From contig JAZGTN010000015.1 of NCBI GenBank assembly GCA_037783415.1, positions 434,001 through 498,000 on the forward strand: a stretch of 64,000 nt of DNA, given 5' to 3'. Positions 53,401-64,000 of this stretch are shown here, piece after piece. The DNA comes from Leptasterias polaris. Its lineage: Eukaryota > Echinodermata > Asteroidea > Forcipulatida > Asteriidae. Under the pieces are notes generated by a model, which ran no database searches, had not been told where the DNA came from, and saw nothing but the letters and a program-made list of their open reading frames with translations. Numbering within the stretch: the stretch's first letter is position 1; every line of letters begins with the position of its first letter. The position numbers and the translations under genes are program-made.

Positions 53401-55490
53401 TGAGATTGTGCAGTTGCACTGCAGCAAGAGATCAGAAGAATGCCGATATTTGATGGTGTTCCTTTAACCAACCTCTCTAGTTACCAACCCATTGGACTGG
53501 CCACCATGTACAGCACTGATGATAGGATTACTAACCAACAAAAAAATAAGAGAAGAGAATGAAGGGAAATAAAAAAGGGATTCAGTGATAACAGGATAAG
53601 CATAAAACTCTCCCCGCCGCCATACTAGACCAGAGGGTGGCATCGTTTAATTTCACAAACAGGATCAGCTAGTGCAGGGGCTTGTTGAGGCCAACCGAAA
53701 CGGATTTGTTTTCGGTCAACTGGATTTGGAGGCAATTATCCTTACCCTGTCCTCAGATGAAAGGCCCTAAATGGATGGGGGTGTGTATAGGTCTGTGATA
53801 ACACTGAAAGCAAATTAAAGATATCAGGTTGACAATAATCACATTTTGCTGTCTTTCAGAGAGAGAACAAAACAAAATTGGATGTGAACCTTTGGCCACC
53901 AGATCAATGTTAAGGTGTTTTACCAACTAAGGTTTCTGAATTTCTTAGATCAATTTTAAAAGCTTGAAAGCTTTTCCAGTTTGTGTGAAACCAAGCCAGA
54001 AGGAGTACATCGGTGATTTTATTTAGCTATTACTGTCTAATAGAATAAAAGGGTTTTGGTTTACTTATCAAGTGTAAGATTCATCGATGGCTCTCTAGGT
54101 TCTAGCTATTCATGTGAAATAGAATTATTACAACCCAACTCCCATGCCTTTTCAAACTAGAAAGCAATTGATGAGGTGTAAATATTTCAGCACAATCCAT
54201 CTTTTTTTCATTAGGTTTTCTAGGGCTCTGGGTTTTCCATCTTGTGCTAGAGAGCTTTGTAAAGTCATGATCAAAAGCTTGTGCGGATTAGAGCCTATCG
54301 CTTGAACAAATTCTCATAAAAGTCGCAGAGCGGCCTGCCTGTTTTGACAGTTGGGCTGGGCAAACACTCATTTGGAAGCTGGTGACGTGAACACAGAAGC
54401 AATTGGATTCTGTTTTAAACTAAATAAACAGTGCCATGCCATTCCTGGTATGCAAGGAGTATTTCTCATTTTCATTGATTTGTTACAAATGCCGCCTTAA
54501 TCAGCCCTATTGAAGAGTGGCCTAGATGTTGATCACTTAAATGATCGGTTTCCCGTTATTCTCTTTTCCATGTCTAGCAATCAGCTCAATATCAGCACTC
54601 AGAGTCCTTGGTTTCTTATCATCTTGTCTTCTCTTTGCAAGAAAGGCATTTTTGATTGAAGCATTTTGTATTTTGCAAACTCGGACTAATCTTTGAGGAA
54701 GGTATGGCTAGTCTGATCAATTTATCTGCAAAACTGTGGTTTCAGAACAAACAGGCATTTCAGAGACATTGTTTCTGACGGTTATGTAGGTCTTTCTATC
54801 AATAGCATTTTATGATAACTTCCTCCTTGGAGATCTGTATGCGTTGTACCCTGGAATGTGATGAACGTGATGTTGGCCCAGTCTGCACTACCAATTTGCA
54901 CAAATTATGGCCGCGTATTGCCCGTACTGATTAGTTCATTAATTGGATTTCAGGGCAAGATGGCCTAAGGCAAACTCCCTTCTGCCCATGTGCCAAGTCT
55001 CGAAAGTAGCATCCCCCAATCTCTCCCCCAGACCCACTCCTGTTTTTGGTGCCCGCTGTTCAGAAGACAAACCCATATTTCAAAATTTAATCATCCCGGA
55101 CTGCTAAGAAAATACTGCAGCAGTGTGTAAAACGCTCTGCTGTAAAAGAGGACAGAGTTTTCCTAATGCAGATCACACGCCGGGTGATTAGACGCGGCAG
55201 AGGATTTGCCCGTGGGGAGGATGGGGCATGGCTCGGCATATGATTTCAGGATTGCCTTTCCGTACATAGAAAATTATATGACCCATTTATGAGTAGTTGT
55301 CGGCTGCAAAATGGCCAAGGTAAATATTGTTGGAGGTAATCTGTAGGACCAGTTGGGATGGGCATATCGGCCAATTGCAGAAGTGTTTGCCTCAAAGAGT
55401 GTGAGTTTGATGTTCCCAAGTGATTGAACTTGGTCTCCATTGACCAGGAATGCCAAACAATCTGTATTTGATTTGAAACTAAAAGTACAT

Positions 55491-55534
55491 CCCCCAAACC
55501 CCCCCCCCAAACCCCCCCAACCCCCCCCCCCCCC
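55491..55534. repeat. C-rich tract (G-quadruplex-capable on minus strand)
   Basis: Blocks of 5, 10, 7 and 14 C separated by AA(A). Gly/Trp-rich ORFs on the minus strand are artefacts of it. Confidence 0.9.
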
Positions 55535-56112
55535 AAATTTAAAAAAATCCCCCCAAAACACGCACAAAACCAACAAAAAAACAAAACAACAGAAATGAAC
55601 TAAAAATACAAATGTTTTGTCCTGTCCAAGACACAGTTGCTGCGCAAGAAAATAGTTGTGTGCTCTGCATAAATGTATGGAGCGTGGAAGATGAATTATT
55701 TGTGATTTATGCCTCTACAGACACTGCTGACTAGAGTTTGGCATTCAGGATACAACACACATACCTTCTACCTTAACCATTGATAAATGACAAAGCCTTG
55801 AGATTGTTATTTGATCTACCCATAATAATATTACCAAAATAAAAATAAAGAGTTTAAGGACATTGGACATATTATTTTCAAGTCTGCCATGTTTCATCGT
55901 TTTGAGACATGGAGGAAAGTGTGGTCTGATGAATTTGTTGGTGAAGTTAAGGAGCAATGACAAACATGCATTTCACTTATTTCAGGGACATTGTTTGTGA
56001 TCGAGTTACAATTATATGTAGTTCTATCCATCAGGAGGAAACCTTCCTTTACTTCCTGCAAGAGACATGCTTGGTACCACAAATGTCAGGGCCAGTTTCA
56101 AACTGCTAACTG

Positions 56113-56273
56113 GCAAACAGTTTGCAATCCAAAGCAGAAGGACTTATCTGCTTACTAGCAAACAGTTTGCAATCCAAAGCAGAAGGACTTATCTGCTTAC
56201 TAGCAAACAGTTTGCAATCCAAAGCAGAAGGACTTATCTGCTTACTAGCAAACAGTTTGCAATCCAAAGCAGA
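56113..56273. repeat. 45-bp tandem repeat, 3.6 units
   Basis: Units begin at 56113, 56158, 56203 and 56248. Each starts GCAAACAGTTTGC, an almost perfect palindrome, followed by AATCCAAAGCAGAAGG. The copies are identical by eye. The 45-bp period keeps one frame open. Confidence 0.95.
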
Positions 56274-56559
56274 CAATTTCAGCTAAGGCTAGCAGACTGT
56301 ATTGGAAAGCAAATAAGGCATCAATGCAATTCCCATTTGAACAGATACAAGCACAGTTTCCTGATGATTGTGTGTGAAATATGGCAACGCATTTGTTTCA
56401 TCTGTAGTTAGTTAGCACAGTAATTTGTTTACTACTTGCCTTATGAAATTTTGTCAAGGATGTCATTCCAGATATTAAACATAAACATTTTGTGGACCTT
56501 TGGTTAAAGTAACAAAATGAAATGTAATGTCAATACATGCATAGTGTGTTTCTTCCTGT

Positions 56560-56619
56560 GGGAGGGGAGGGGAGGGGGAGGGGGAGGGGGGAGGGGGAGG
56601 GGGAGGGGGAGGGGAGGGG
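56560..56619. repeat. (GGGGA)n / (GGGGGA)n tract
   Basis: At least nine G runs of four or more bases separated by single A, so it could fold into G-quadruplexes on the plus strand. Confidence 0.95.
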
Positions 56620-59363
56620 TGTTCGGAGGTTACCTCTTATGCAGAATTCAAGTATTTATTTTGGGGAATGTTCATAATTGCTTATTTGTAACCCATGCTT
56701 GATTTCATTTTTCAAAACATACCTTGAGCCTTGAACTTAATAATTTCCACATGTAGAATAGATACATCCATAAAGACCATTGACACAAACATGTTATCTT
56801 TAAAGCAGGCATCATGTAAGATAATTTGTACGGCTAATAAGTCAACAGTCACTCTGTACATCCCAGCAATCTCCTGTTGGACAACAGATGCGGGCACAAC
56901 CAGCCTGGGTCTCCTACTTGGGTTTCCTACTTGGGTCTCCTTCTCAGTCCCCTCACTTCTCTCTCTGGCCTGTCTGCGCTGCTCAGCATGTTTACCAGGT
57001 GCCCTTGGTGGGAAATGAAAGTCAAACCTAAAGCCAGCGGAATGTTTGCAAATGTCATGCATCATGCCTGGCTACATTCTTGCTGGTTTTTTTTCTCTGC
57101 CTGTGATAGACTCCATATGAAGTTCCAACATTGAGGTTAATAATATCTCACTGCATGCTCACAATACTGCATACCCATGGCCTCATTTTTCTACTCATTA
57201 AAGATGCAGTACAAATGTAGATACCATACAAATTTTATGAGCCCTCAAAAGTGTAATTACAACATTAGTTTTGCTGTTTGGTTCAGTAAGCAATAACTGC
57301 ATCGAATTAAAAATACATTGTCAGTATAATTAGTCATAGAATAGATTACATTTTGGTCAGAGACACTGCACCATTAACCAAGAATTTTTGTTTACAACTC
57401 ATGGAGTATTTACCTCCTCAGCATTTATGAAATTTCCGAGCTAGCCGCCCTTGACACAAGAATTCTAACCTTTTCCCAAAAAATAATTTCTAGTTTAGAA
57501 GGTTGCTTTAAACAAGGCTGCATAGTTGTCAACATAACAATATCAAACACACTATTTGATTTATCTTTTCTTTAACGGTGCAAAGCAATGAATCTTGAAC
57601 ACATGACCTGCCAAGCACACAAAGCGGAACGAGCAATTTCAACAAGGTGGACAATTTGTACTTGCAGCTCAGCAGTAACGATAGAGTTAGGTTGTTGCTC
57701 ACTCATCACCACTAACTTGCAACACGATGAACTGCTTAAGATTCCGGGTGAGCATGTTTCGGTCCACATCTGAAGAAAAAGTGCGGAGATCTTCCACAGA
57801 TTGTCTCCTTGGAACTATTCTTTTACTGGTTGTTTCTATGTTTCACTTATCCCTCTCTTCCAATTTGTCAGCCTCTTTGGTCTAACTGTCTGCTATTCTT
57901 TGTAGGTGTCTGTCTAAGAGTACCCCCTCCATCTTTTTGGCATGGTGCCCATCCTGTCTCAGATTTCCTTGTCTTCATTTTCTTTGATTATGTTAGGAGC
58001 ACCTGTCACATCTTGGAGATGAATATGTTGTCACCCCGCCTCTCTTTTGGTAACTCTAACCATTATCCTTCTCCTATGGCTCTCAATCACAGAGACCTTC
58101 TATTTCGTCTATGCTCTGGTCCTGGACCTGGTCTCCAAACCATTGGGACATTATACATTGACAAAGTGTTTTCACTTGAGTGATATATTACAAGGCAGTC
58201 TGATTTTCATCCAAGATGCGAGTTGACCTCTGTCATCCATTCCTCAGATGTTTGACTGTTGAAGGTGATCTGCTTTCCTATGTACATATCTATGTGTGCT
58301 TTAGATGTAGTGATTCAAAACATCAATTAAGCCCCCCTGTATACTTTATTAATCATTGTGTATCTTCAATGACATACCTCATTTCGTTATTCGTAACATC
58401 CGAAATCTACTTCAAATTTATTCTGGTGTGATTGAATTCATTTGAAGGATAGTATAGCTCTTAATTTGAAATGTCTATGATTTCTTAAAACGGTTCCCGG
58501 TTAGTCTCAGCGGTAACCAATGATTTCTTCCATACTGGTCATGAACACTTTCAGGTGAATATGATCACAATGTATGTTTACTTTGGAAAAGTAGGAGAGC
58601 AACTGATAGCCGTGATCTCAATTAAGGTAATTATTGTCTGGAGGTACAAGTGTAACGGGATGGTTTTAATTGTTTGTAATATTTGATGTTGTTCTTATAC
58701 TCATCTCTACATAAAGTGCTAACACACAGGCTTTTCACACTATTTAACTCTTATTTTTTTAATAAAACTGAGATAAATTTTAACAAAATTAACAATATTG
58801 TTCTTTTTCTGTTGAAAGGTAAACAAGTGCGTAATTACATATATGATACATTGTGATGTGTTTTACATCACAGCATAGACTAGTTTGACACTAGTTTTCT
58901 GAGACATTGGTACCTCAGTGTTGATTTCACATTGCATTTTTATGAGTCTTTGCTTTGAAACCATGGAGCGCACTGTCAACAGTGAGAGAAAGAAAAAAAT
59001 ACTAGTTCAGAAATCAAAGAAGGGGGGCTAGTTTTTCTGATCAAATTTCCTAAAAAATACAAGAAGGGAAAAAATCACACTTGTTATCAAATAATAAATA
59101 AACACACAAAAAACAGGGATAAATAGTCAAGTTAGTGTGTGTGATTTCGTTCAAGTTGATCTTTAAAATGCTTTCGACACCTGGGATGTTATACTACTAC
59201 TAATACAATAAAATAAAAAAACTTAAAAAGCCCAGTAATGCCGCAAAACAGCCATAAAGCGCAATGTACAAAAACAAAACTAGATAACAAGAGAACAGTT
59301 TTTGTACTTGTTAGTCTCTTGGCCCCATCCCATGCTCCCCTTCCCCCATCTCAATGACTGGTT

Positions 59364-60327
59364 CAGGGCTCGAAATTAACACTGGACCGCAGGCCCGAGG
59401 CCAGTGATTCTAGCATCGGTCCAGTAAACTTTATACCTAACAAGTCCGGCGGTCTTGTGTTTTTTTGTTTTTTTTTTACATAATAAAAGTATTATTAACA
59501 TGAAATTAATAATCTTTCATTAAATAAATGTATTTAAATCTCAGTTTGAATTTTTTTTGTTTTATTTGTTGTCATCAAATTATTTCTGAGCGCGGAACAT
59601 CCAACCCGGCCGACCGTTCTTCGTGCTGCAAGTTCCCTATCCAGTTTGCTCATGCCCACGACCACTGCACTGGGCTCAAACCATATGCTTTAGGCGCCCA
59701 GGGGGACGAGCGAACGGCACCCTCTGTGCATGCGTGATGTTTGTACTGGTGCCCGGCGGAACACCACAGTACAGCGCTTCGTTCGTTTACCACTGAACAT
59801 GTGCATGTCATGATGTGGTGGGTGCAACACATTGGATGTAGTCACTTTAAAGTCTGATACCTTACCAACGAATTATAGTGTTGAAATCGTATTAATGACG
59901 TATAGGTTGTATTCTTTCAACACCACACATCCTTGTGTTGCATGGATTAAAAGTAACGTCTTGTTTCCACACGTCTTTTCATGCTTCGTATGTTAAATTT
60001 GGACAACGTTGTTGTCCTGTCAAAACGATCGTCAAAACTTATTTAATTTTTTCTAAGGCAGCAAACGTCGTGTAAAAAGAAGGTATGTGGAAATTTCTCG
60101 AAGGGGTTTCAAAGCCCAAACTGCCTGTTAAGCGATCTGCAAGTGAAAAACTTGCACAGGCGCAGAAGTATGATAAAACAAGTTAACTTTTGGTGTGTTT
60201 TTGTTGCGTTTTGGATTTTTTCTTCTCATTTATGACTTCGGTCTTGTAAAAAATGTTCCGGTCCAGTAAAAATTCTGAGCAACAAGCCCTGCGGTCTTGT
60301 GGATTTTTCCCCCAAATTCGAGCCCTG
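59364..60327 (+). mobile_element. CAGGGCTCGAA inverted-repeat element, long copy with TGGTT duplication
   Basis: The left end CAGGGCTCGAAATTAACACT is answered inverted by CAAATTCGAGCCCTG. TGGTT flanks both sides (59359-59363 and 60328-60332). Landmarks at both ends match copy 1 (42585-42953), but this copy is 964 bp long. It has about 600 bp of more GC-rich interior (59580-60180) absent from copy 1, containing CACATTGG and GTCGTG motifs but no recognisable transposase. Confidence 0.85.
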
Positions 60328-60942
60328 TGGTTGATACTCATCTGCACCTCAGTGTTCTCGCTGATGTGTCTAATAACCTAAGTCTTATCCTGATGACAGC
60401 AAACAGGCTAAAAAGTCTATAGGAACACCCAGCCTTTTTTGTTTTTGTTAGAAAGAACATTTTATAAGTGCGCATCTGTGAAAGGCAAGACATCGTATCA
60501 ATTATTCAGTATCACTTGGACACAAGGGTTTTATGAATTGATGAAATATGTTGCTTTTCAGACTTGGTCTGATGCATAGGAGTGCGTGACTTTGTCAAGC
60601 TCAAACAGATGTCTGTGACAAGAATATTCCTGTGTTTAACACGACTTTAAAGCTTCTTTCCTGTGCAGTGTTTGCAGTAAAAAACAAAACAAAAACCTCT
60701 CTACTGTAAGTGGCTGACTGTGGGATTGCTCATAAAACCACTCTGTACACACATTTCCCTTATGGTTTTAATATTTTATTTTTCCTGTTTGTATGGGTTT
60801 TCCCAGTCATGTTTTGCAAATAAACTGCCAATTTGCATGTCGCGCTTTGTGCGAAATTGAAAGTTCCTCGAATCTGTCATTCAATTTCACTTAATGTGTA
60901 GGCAAATGTTCTCTTGCATCATACAAATTTAAAAAAGATAAT

Positions 60943-61054
60943 CATTCAATTTAACAGTCCAGTCAAACAGCATTCAATTTAACAGTCCAGTCAAACAGCA
61001 TTCAATTTAACAGTCCAGTCAAACAGCATTCAATTTAACAGTCCAGTCAAACAG
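60943..61054. repeat. 28-bp tandem repeat, 4 units
   Basis: CATTCAATTTAACAGTCCAG plus TCAAACAG, four identical copies and the start of a fifth. No spacers. Confidence 0.97.
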
Positions 61055-61339
61055 CATTCAAATTCGCAGCAGCTTTTCACAGCAGGCATTTGAGGGAGTC
61101 GGCAGCTGAATAAACTGTGCAAGTCTCACGTGTATTGGAACATTGGGACTCGTAAAGTGCGTAAGTTTGTTTCCTTCATGCATTGAAGCAATGTACGTGG
61201 GAACAAAGTGGTCCCAAAATGTTCCATTAAGCGCAAGACTTGAACGGTCCATTGATGCTTTGATGATATGTAATTAACGTAACCTCTCTTTTAAATTTTA
61301 AAACAAATGAAAAAGGTTCAGTTATTCAAGAAATACCTT

Positions 61340-61510
61340 CCTGAAAAGAGCCTGTGTGGTTTTGACGTTTTGAACAGTATACTCTGCTCATCTTCAGTTG
61401 AGTTCATCCCTCCAGCTCTTCTTAAGCTGAATCATCATCAGCAGTCCAGCCTTCTCCTGAAGGCGAGCAGAGTATACCGTTCAAAATGTCAAGACTATAC
61501 CAGTTCTTTT
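61340..61510. repeat. Fold-back sequence of about 170 bp
   Basis: TTTTGACGTTTTGAACAGTA with TACTCTGCTC (61363-61390) is matched inverted by GAGCAGAGTATACCGTTCAA (61464-61483) and AATGTCAAGAC. The arms extend with mismatches to both sides (CTTCAG/CTGAAGG). Probably part of a mobile element; the family is unknown. Confidence 0.6.
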
Positions 61511-61844
61511 CAAAACCAACACTCCTCCTAAAAGAGATTTTACAGACAATTGTTCCCACAAGTTGACTATTTATATTTCTTAGTCTCACTTATATTTGCT
61601 CTGGAAATTTAATTTTCAAGAGCATTGTACCTTGTGGCATTCTTTGCTTGGATGTTATTTGAAGATAGGCCCAGATTCACTTTCAGACCAAGGAAGATTA
61701 TTGATACCAATTTATGGGGAACCCCCTAATATTGTATGACATAATTGTTATGTAACATGTCTGAAGATCAAAAAACAAATGACTGTCATCTTTGCCTTCT
61801 GTACTACAGTTTTGTTTAGTCCAAGTTTTTAATATTGCATTAAA

Positions 61845-62217
61845 CAGAGCTCAAAATTTACCCTAGACCGCAGGCCCAGTGCCAATGATTTTAGTGTTGG
61901 GTCAGTAAGACCCGACTTGTTTGGTTGTCTTGTGTTTTTCAATTGAATAATAATACTTCACTGTGTAATATCTGTAATAAAAAAGAAACAAAATAGTTTA
62001 AATCTGATATCTTTCAGAGTGTTAAATACCCATATGACAAATGAAATCAATCTTTTCTCAGTGCTCATCAAAATATAAACAGCTGATATGTTAAACTGCA
62101 TCTAGAAATTTTATTGTCATTTTGATTCTGGTATTGTCAAAAAGAAAAATTATGACCCAGTGACAATTCTTTTTAGCTACAAGCCCGTGGTCTTGTGGAC
62201 CTCTCCCCCCCCCTAAA
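61845..62217 (+). mobile_element. CAGGGCTCGAA element, diverged copy
   Basis: CAGAGCTCAAAATTTACCCT at the left, then ACCGCAGGCCCAGTGCCAAT, TTGTCTTGTGTTTTTCAATT and near the right end ACAAGCCCGTGGTCTTGTGG. The order is as in copies 1 and 2, with many substitutions. The right terminus has decayed into a C-run. Confidence 0.7.
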
Positions 62218-64000
62218 ATTAAATAAAAATAAAAATAGCATAAAAACATTGAGCCTTGTCTAAATGGTCATGTTCTGTATATTGTCACTGACATTTTTTT
62301 GTTTTTACAATCTTCAAGAAAACAAAAATACAATGGCCGGTGGCCTTGACGATATAGAATATGTGCTGATTGATTATACTGCATGTTTTTCTGTAGAAAA
62401 GTACATCGATGTGTGAAAACACTTCATGTATGTAGCATAGAAACCTTTTAAAATTAATTGTGTTATGATTTATGAGGCCTTGGTGTGTATTAGTCAAGCT
62501 AAATTACATAAATTATACAAACAATTCCATCTATTAGCCTCTATGTGCATTGTACTGCAAAGCACCAGGCACTTGAGAAAAAAGAAAAGAAAAGGCACAG
62601 ACGTTTTAAAATATTGGTCAATATTTCAAGATGATATTCATTAATGGGTTGAAACACTTGACTAACGATTGTTAAGGATCATCAAGCAACCTGGCATCGG
62701 TGCCTTTTGTTGATTTCCCTGGAGAGAGTTCTAAAAACTATAAGGTAAACTGTAAAGCTGTAAACCTTAGCTGGTGATTGTTACATGTAAGGCTAAGCAT
62801 TCCGATTTAATAAGATCAAAACATTCAGATGTTTAGAGTTAAACCTCGGCTTCCTTATAGGATGGAGTTAGCCTTATTGCAGACGGCCCTCAATATCAGG
62901 ACATACTATATATTAAATAAGTGTTCAGCTTGGACATCATAAATACAGCCTTGTAGCACACTGCATCACATGGTAATTTGTCTACATTATTAATCTGGGA
63001 TCACCTTGAGAGAGACAAAAATCTATTCCCAACAGCCAAACATCAATATTTTTGTAATTGCACCTTATATTAAAAAAGACATCATCATCATGATGAGATG
63101 GCTGTATACTTTTGGGGAACACCCACCAAGAGAATAAGCGAGAGAGAGATGAATCTATTATCCTTGTCGAACTTACCTGTAACTAAAGATTATATCTTAT
63201 TAAAAAAGTGATTGCAGCATTCAACAAAAATTGTTGTTGGAAATATTTGCAATTAGAATAGAAGTCTACAGATAAACAAGAAATAGACATACGTATTCAT
63301 GCACAAAATCATTAAGCAAACGAGAAGTTTAATAGGTTAACCATGATGCAATCAGTTAAATGAGATAATTAAAAACTGAAGACAATGTAAATGGAACTTT
63401 ACTGTAATTACCCATGACCACTTCCTCATCAATTAAGACCGAGTCAGTGCGTTGTACTTTCATTTTCCCTGTAACAGCAGATAAAACTTTCCACCTTTGC
63501 AGTTTGCTACATCAGCATCTTGGTGAAGTGTTCTTTTGTTAGGTTTACAATACAAGTTTATAAAGAAAAACCTACACTTCACCCTTCTGATTACCCAGAT
63601 TGAAGATTAATCAATATTTCATACTAGCCAAGAAAAAATTACTTCATGTACATAAGAAAACATTAAGTAATTTTGTCAGAAACATTTCCAGACTGTAATG
63701 CAATTAAATTTCACAAGTCCAATTTGGAGTAATTTCCCTCCCTTAATTCCATGACGCAAGTGAAGCTTTTTTGACAAAGAAAATTAATTATCTTTGCCCA
63801 CCTGTGTGTTATGTTTGTCACAATAATAATCACTGTCATTGATTTGCCATCCAAGGTCTACAAGGAGTTACATTTTAAAGGGCAGGTTTCAATTTCAGCA
63901 AAGACTACTTCATCCTTAATGTTCATCCTCAATCCGTCCAATCCAAGAACAAATTATTCATCAATAAACATTCTCAAAAATTTAGGAAAATTTTGATTTT
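62218..64000. other. Intron end of window, no feature seen
   Basis: AT-rich sequence without a recognisable exon, RNA gene or inverted-repeat element on either strand. Confidence 0.5.

Larger units (their letters stand above)
45874..64000 (+). other. Second PDE intron, open at the window end
   Basis: It starts with the donor GTATGG. I looked for the next GAF-A exon (a YLxFCGIxIxNAQ-like motif) and found none, so the intron exceeds 18.1 kb. Segments 45875-47430, 48600-50300, 50500-55490, 56620-59360, 60330-60940 and 62220-64000 show no recognisable gene. The remaining parts are repeats, listed separately. Confidence 0.7.

Noticed and set aside
55246..55584. Gly/Trp-rich minus-strand ORFs
   Set aside because: Caused by the C-rich tract at 55491-55534.
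57809..58183. 124-codon ORF, hydrophobic N-terminus
   Set aside because: No homology recognised, no splice or promoter context; lies within the PDE intron.

Overview
The window looks like nuclear DNA of an animal, most likely a marine invertebrate deuterostome such as an echinoderm. The reasons are split genes with GT-AG introns, two proteins close to vertebrate WDR6 and PDE11A, an AT-rich background, and a dense load of tRNA-derived SINEs, short terminal-inverted-repeat transposons, LINE fragments and satellites. The species assignment is inference; I cannot run a search.

Layout. 1-762: a 32-bp minisatellite and flank. 1003-7896 (+): the last nine exons of a WDR6 gene (tRNA 2'-O-methylation cofactor, WD40 propellers); its 5' part lies outside the window. 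The splice phases agree throughout and the exon lengths sum to 535 codons including the stop. 8422-9015: a 594-bp near-perfect fold-back element with 240-bp arms and TTAA on both sides. 9800-10330: an inverted-repeat element with a degraded relative at about 18690-19205. 11155-18243: a complete, apparently intact Ty3/gypsy retrotransposon on the minus strand, with identical 229-bp LTRs, a TTAG target duplication, a tRNA-Leu primer site, open gag and pol, and a canonical -1 slippery heptamer directly before the gag stop. 20247-21063: an 817-bp inverted-repeat transposon just upstream of the next gene. 21628-45873 (+): the first two coding exons of a PDE11/PDE5-type cyclic nucleotide phosphodiesterase (N-terminus and GAF-A), separated by a 23.4-kb intron. 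From 45874 to the end I see only the next intron, with no further exon.

The two host genes are co-directional and I see no functional link between them. The PDE introns are a repeat landscape: TTAA-flanked and 5-bp-duplication inverted-repeat elements, two tail-to-tail LINE fragments, tRNA-derived SINEs (one about 60 bp from the second PDE exon) and several tandem arrays, including fifteen identical copies of a 20-mer.

I found no clearly new multi-gene system. The strongest items for follow-up are the gag-pol recoding site, the long fold-back element downstream of WDR6, the inverted-repeat transposon next to the PDE start, and the uninterrupted 20-bp array.
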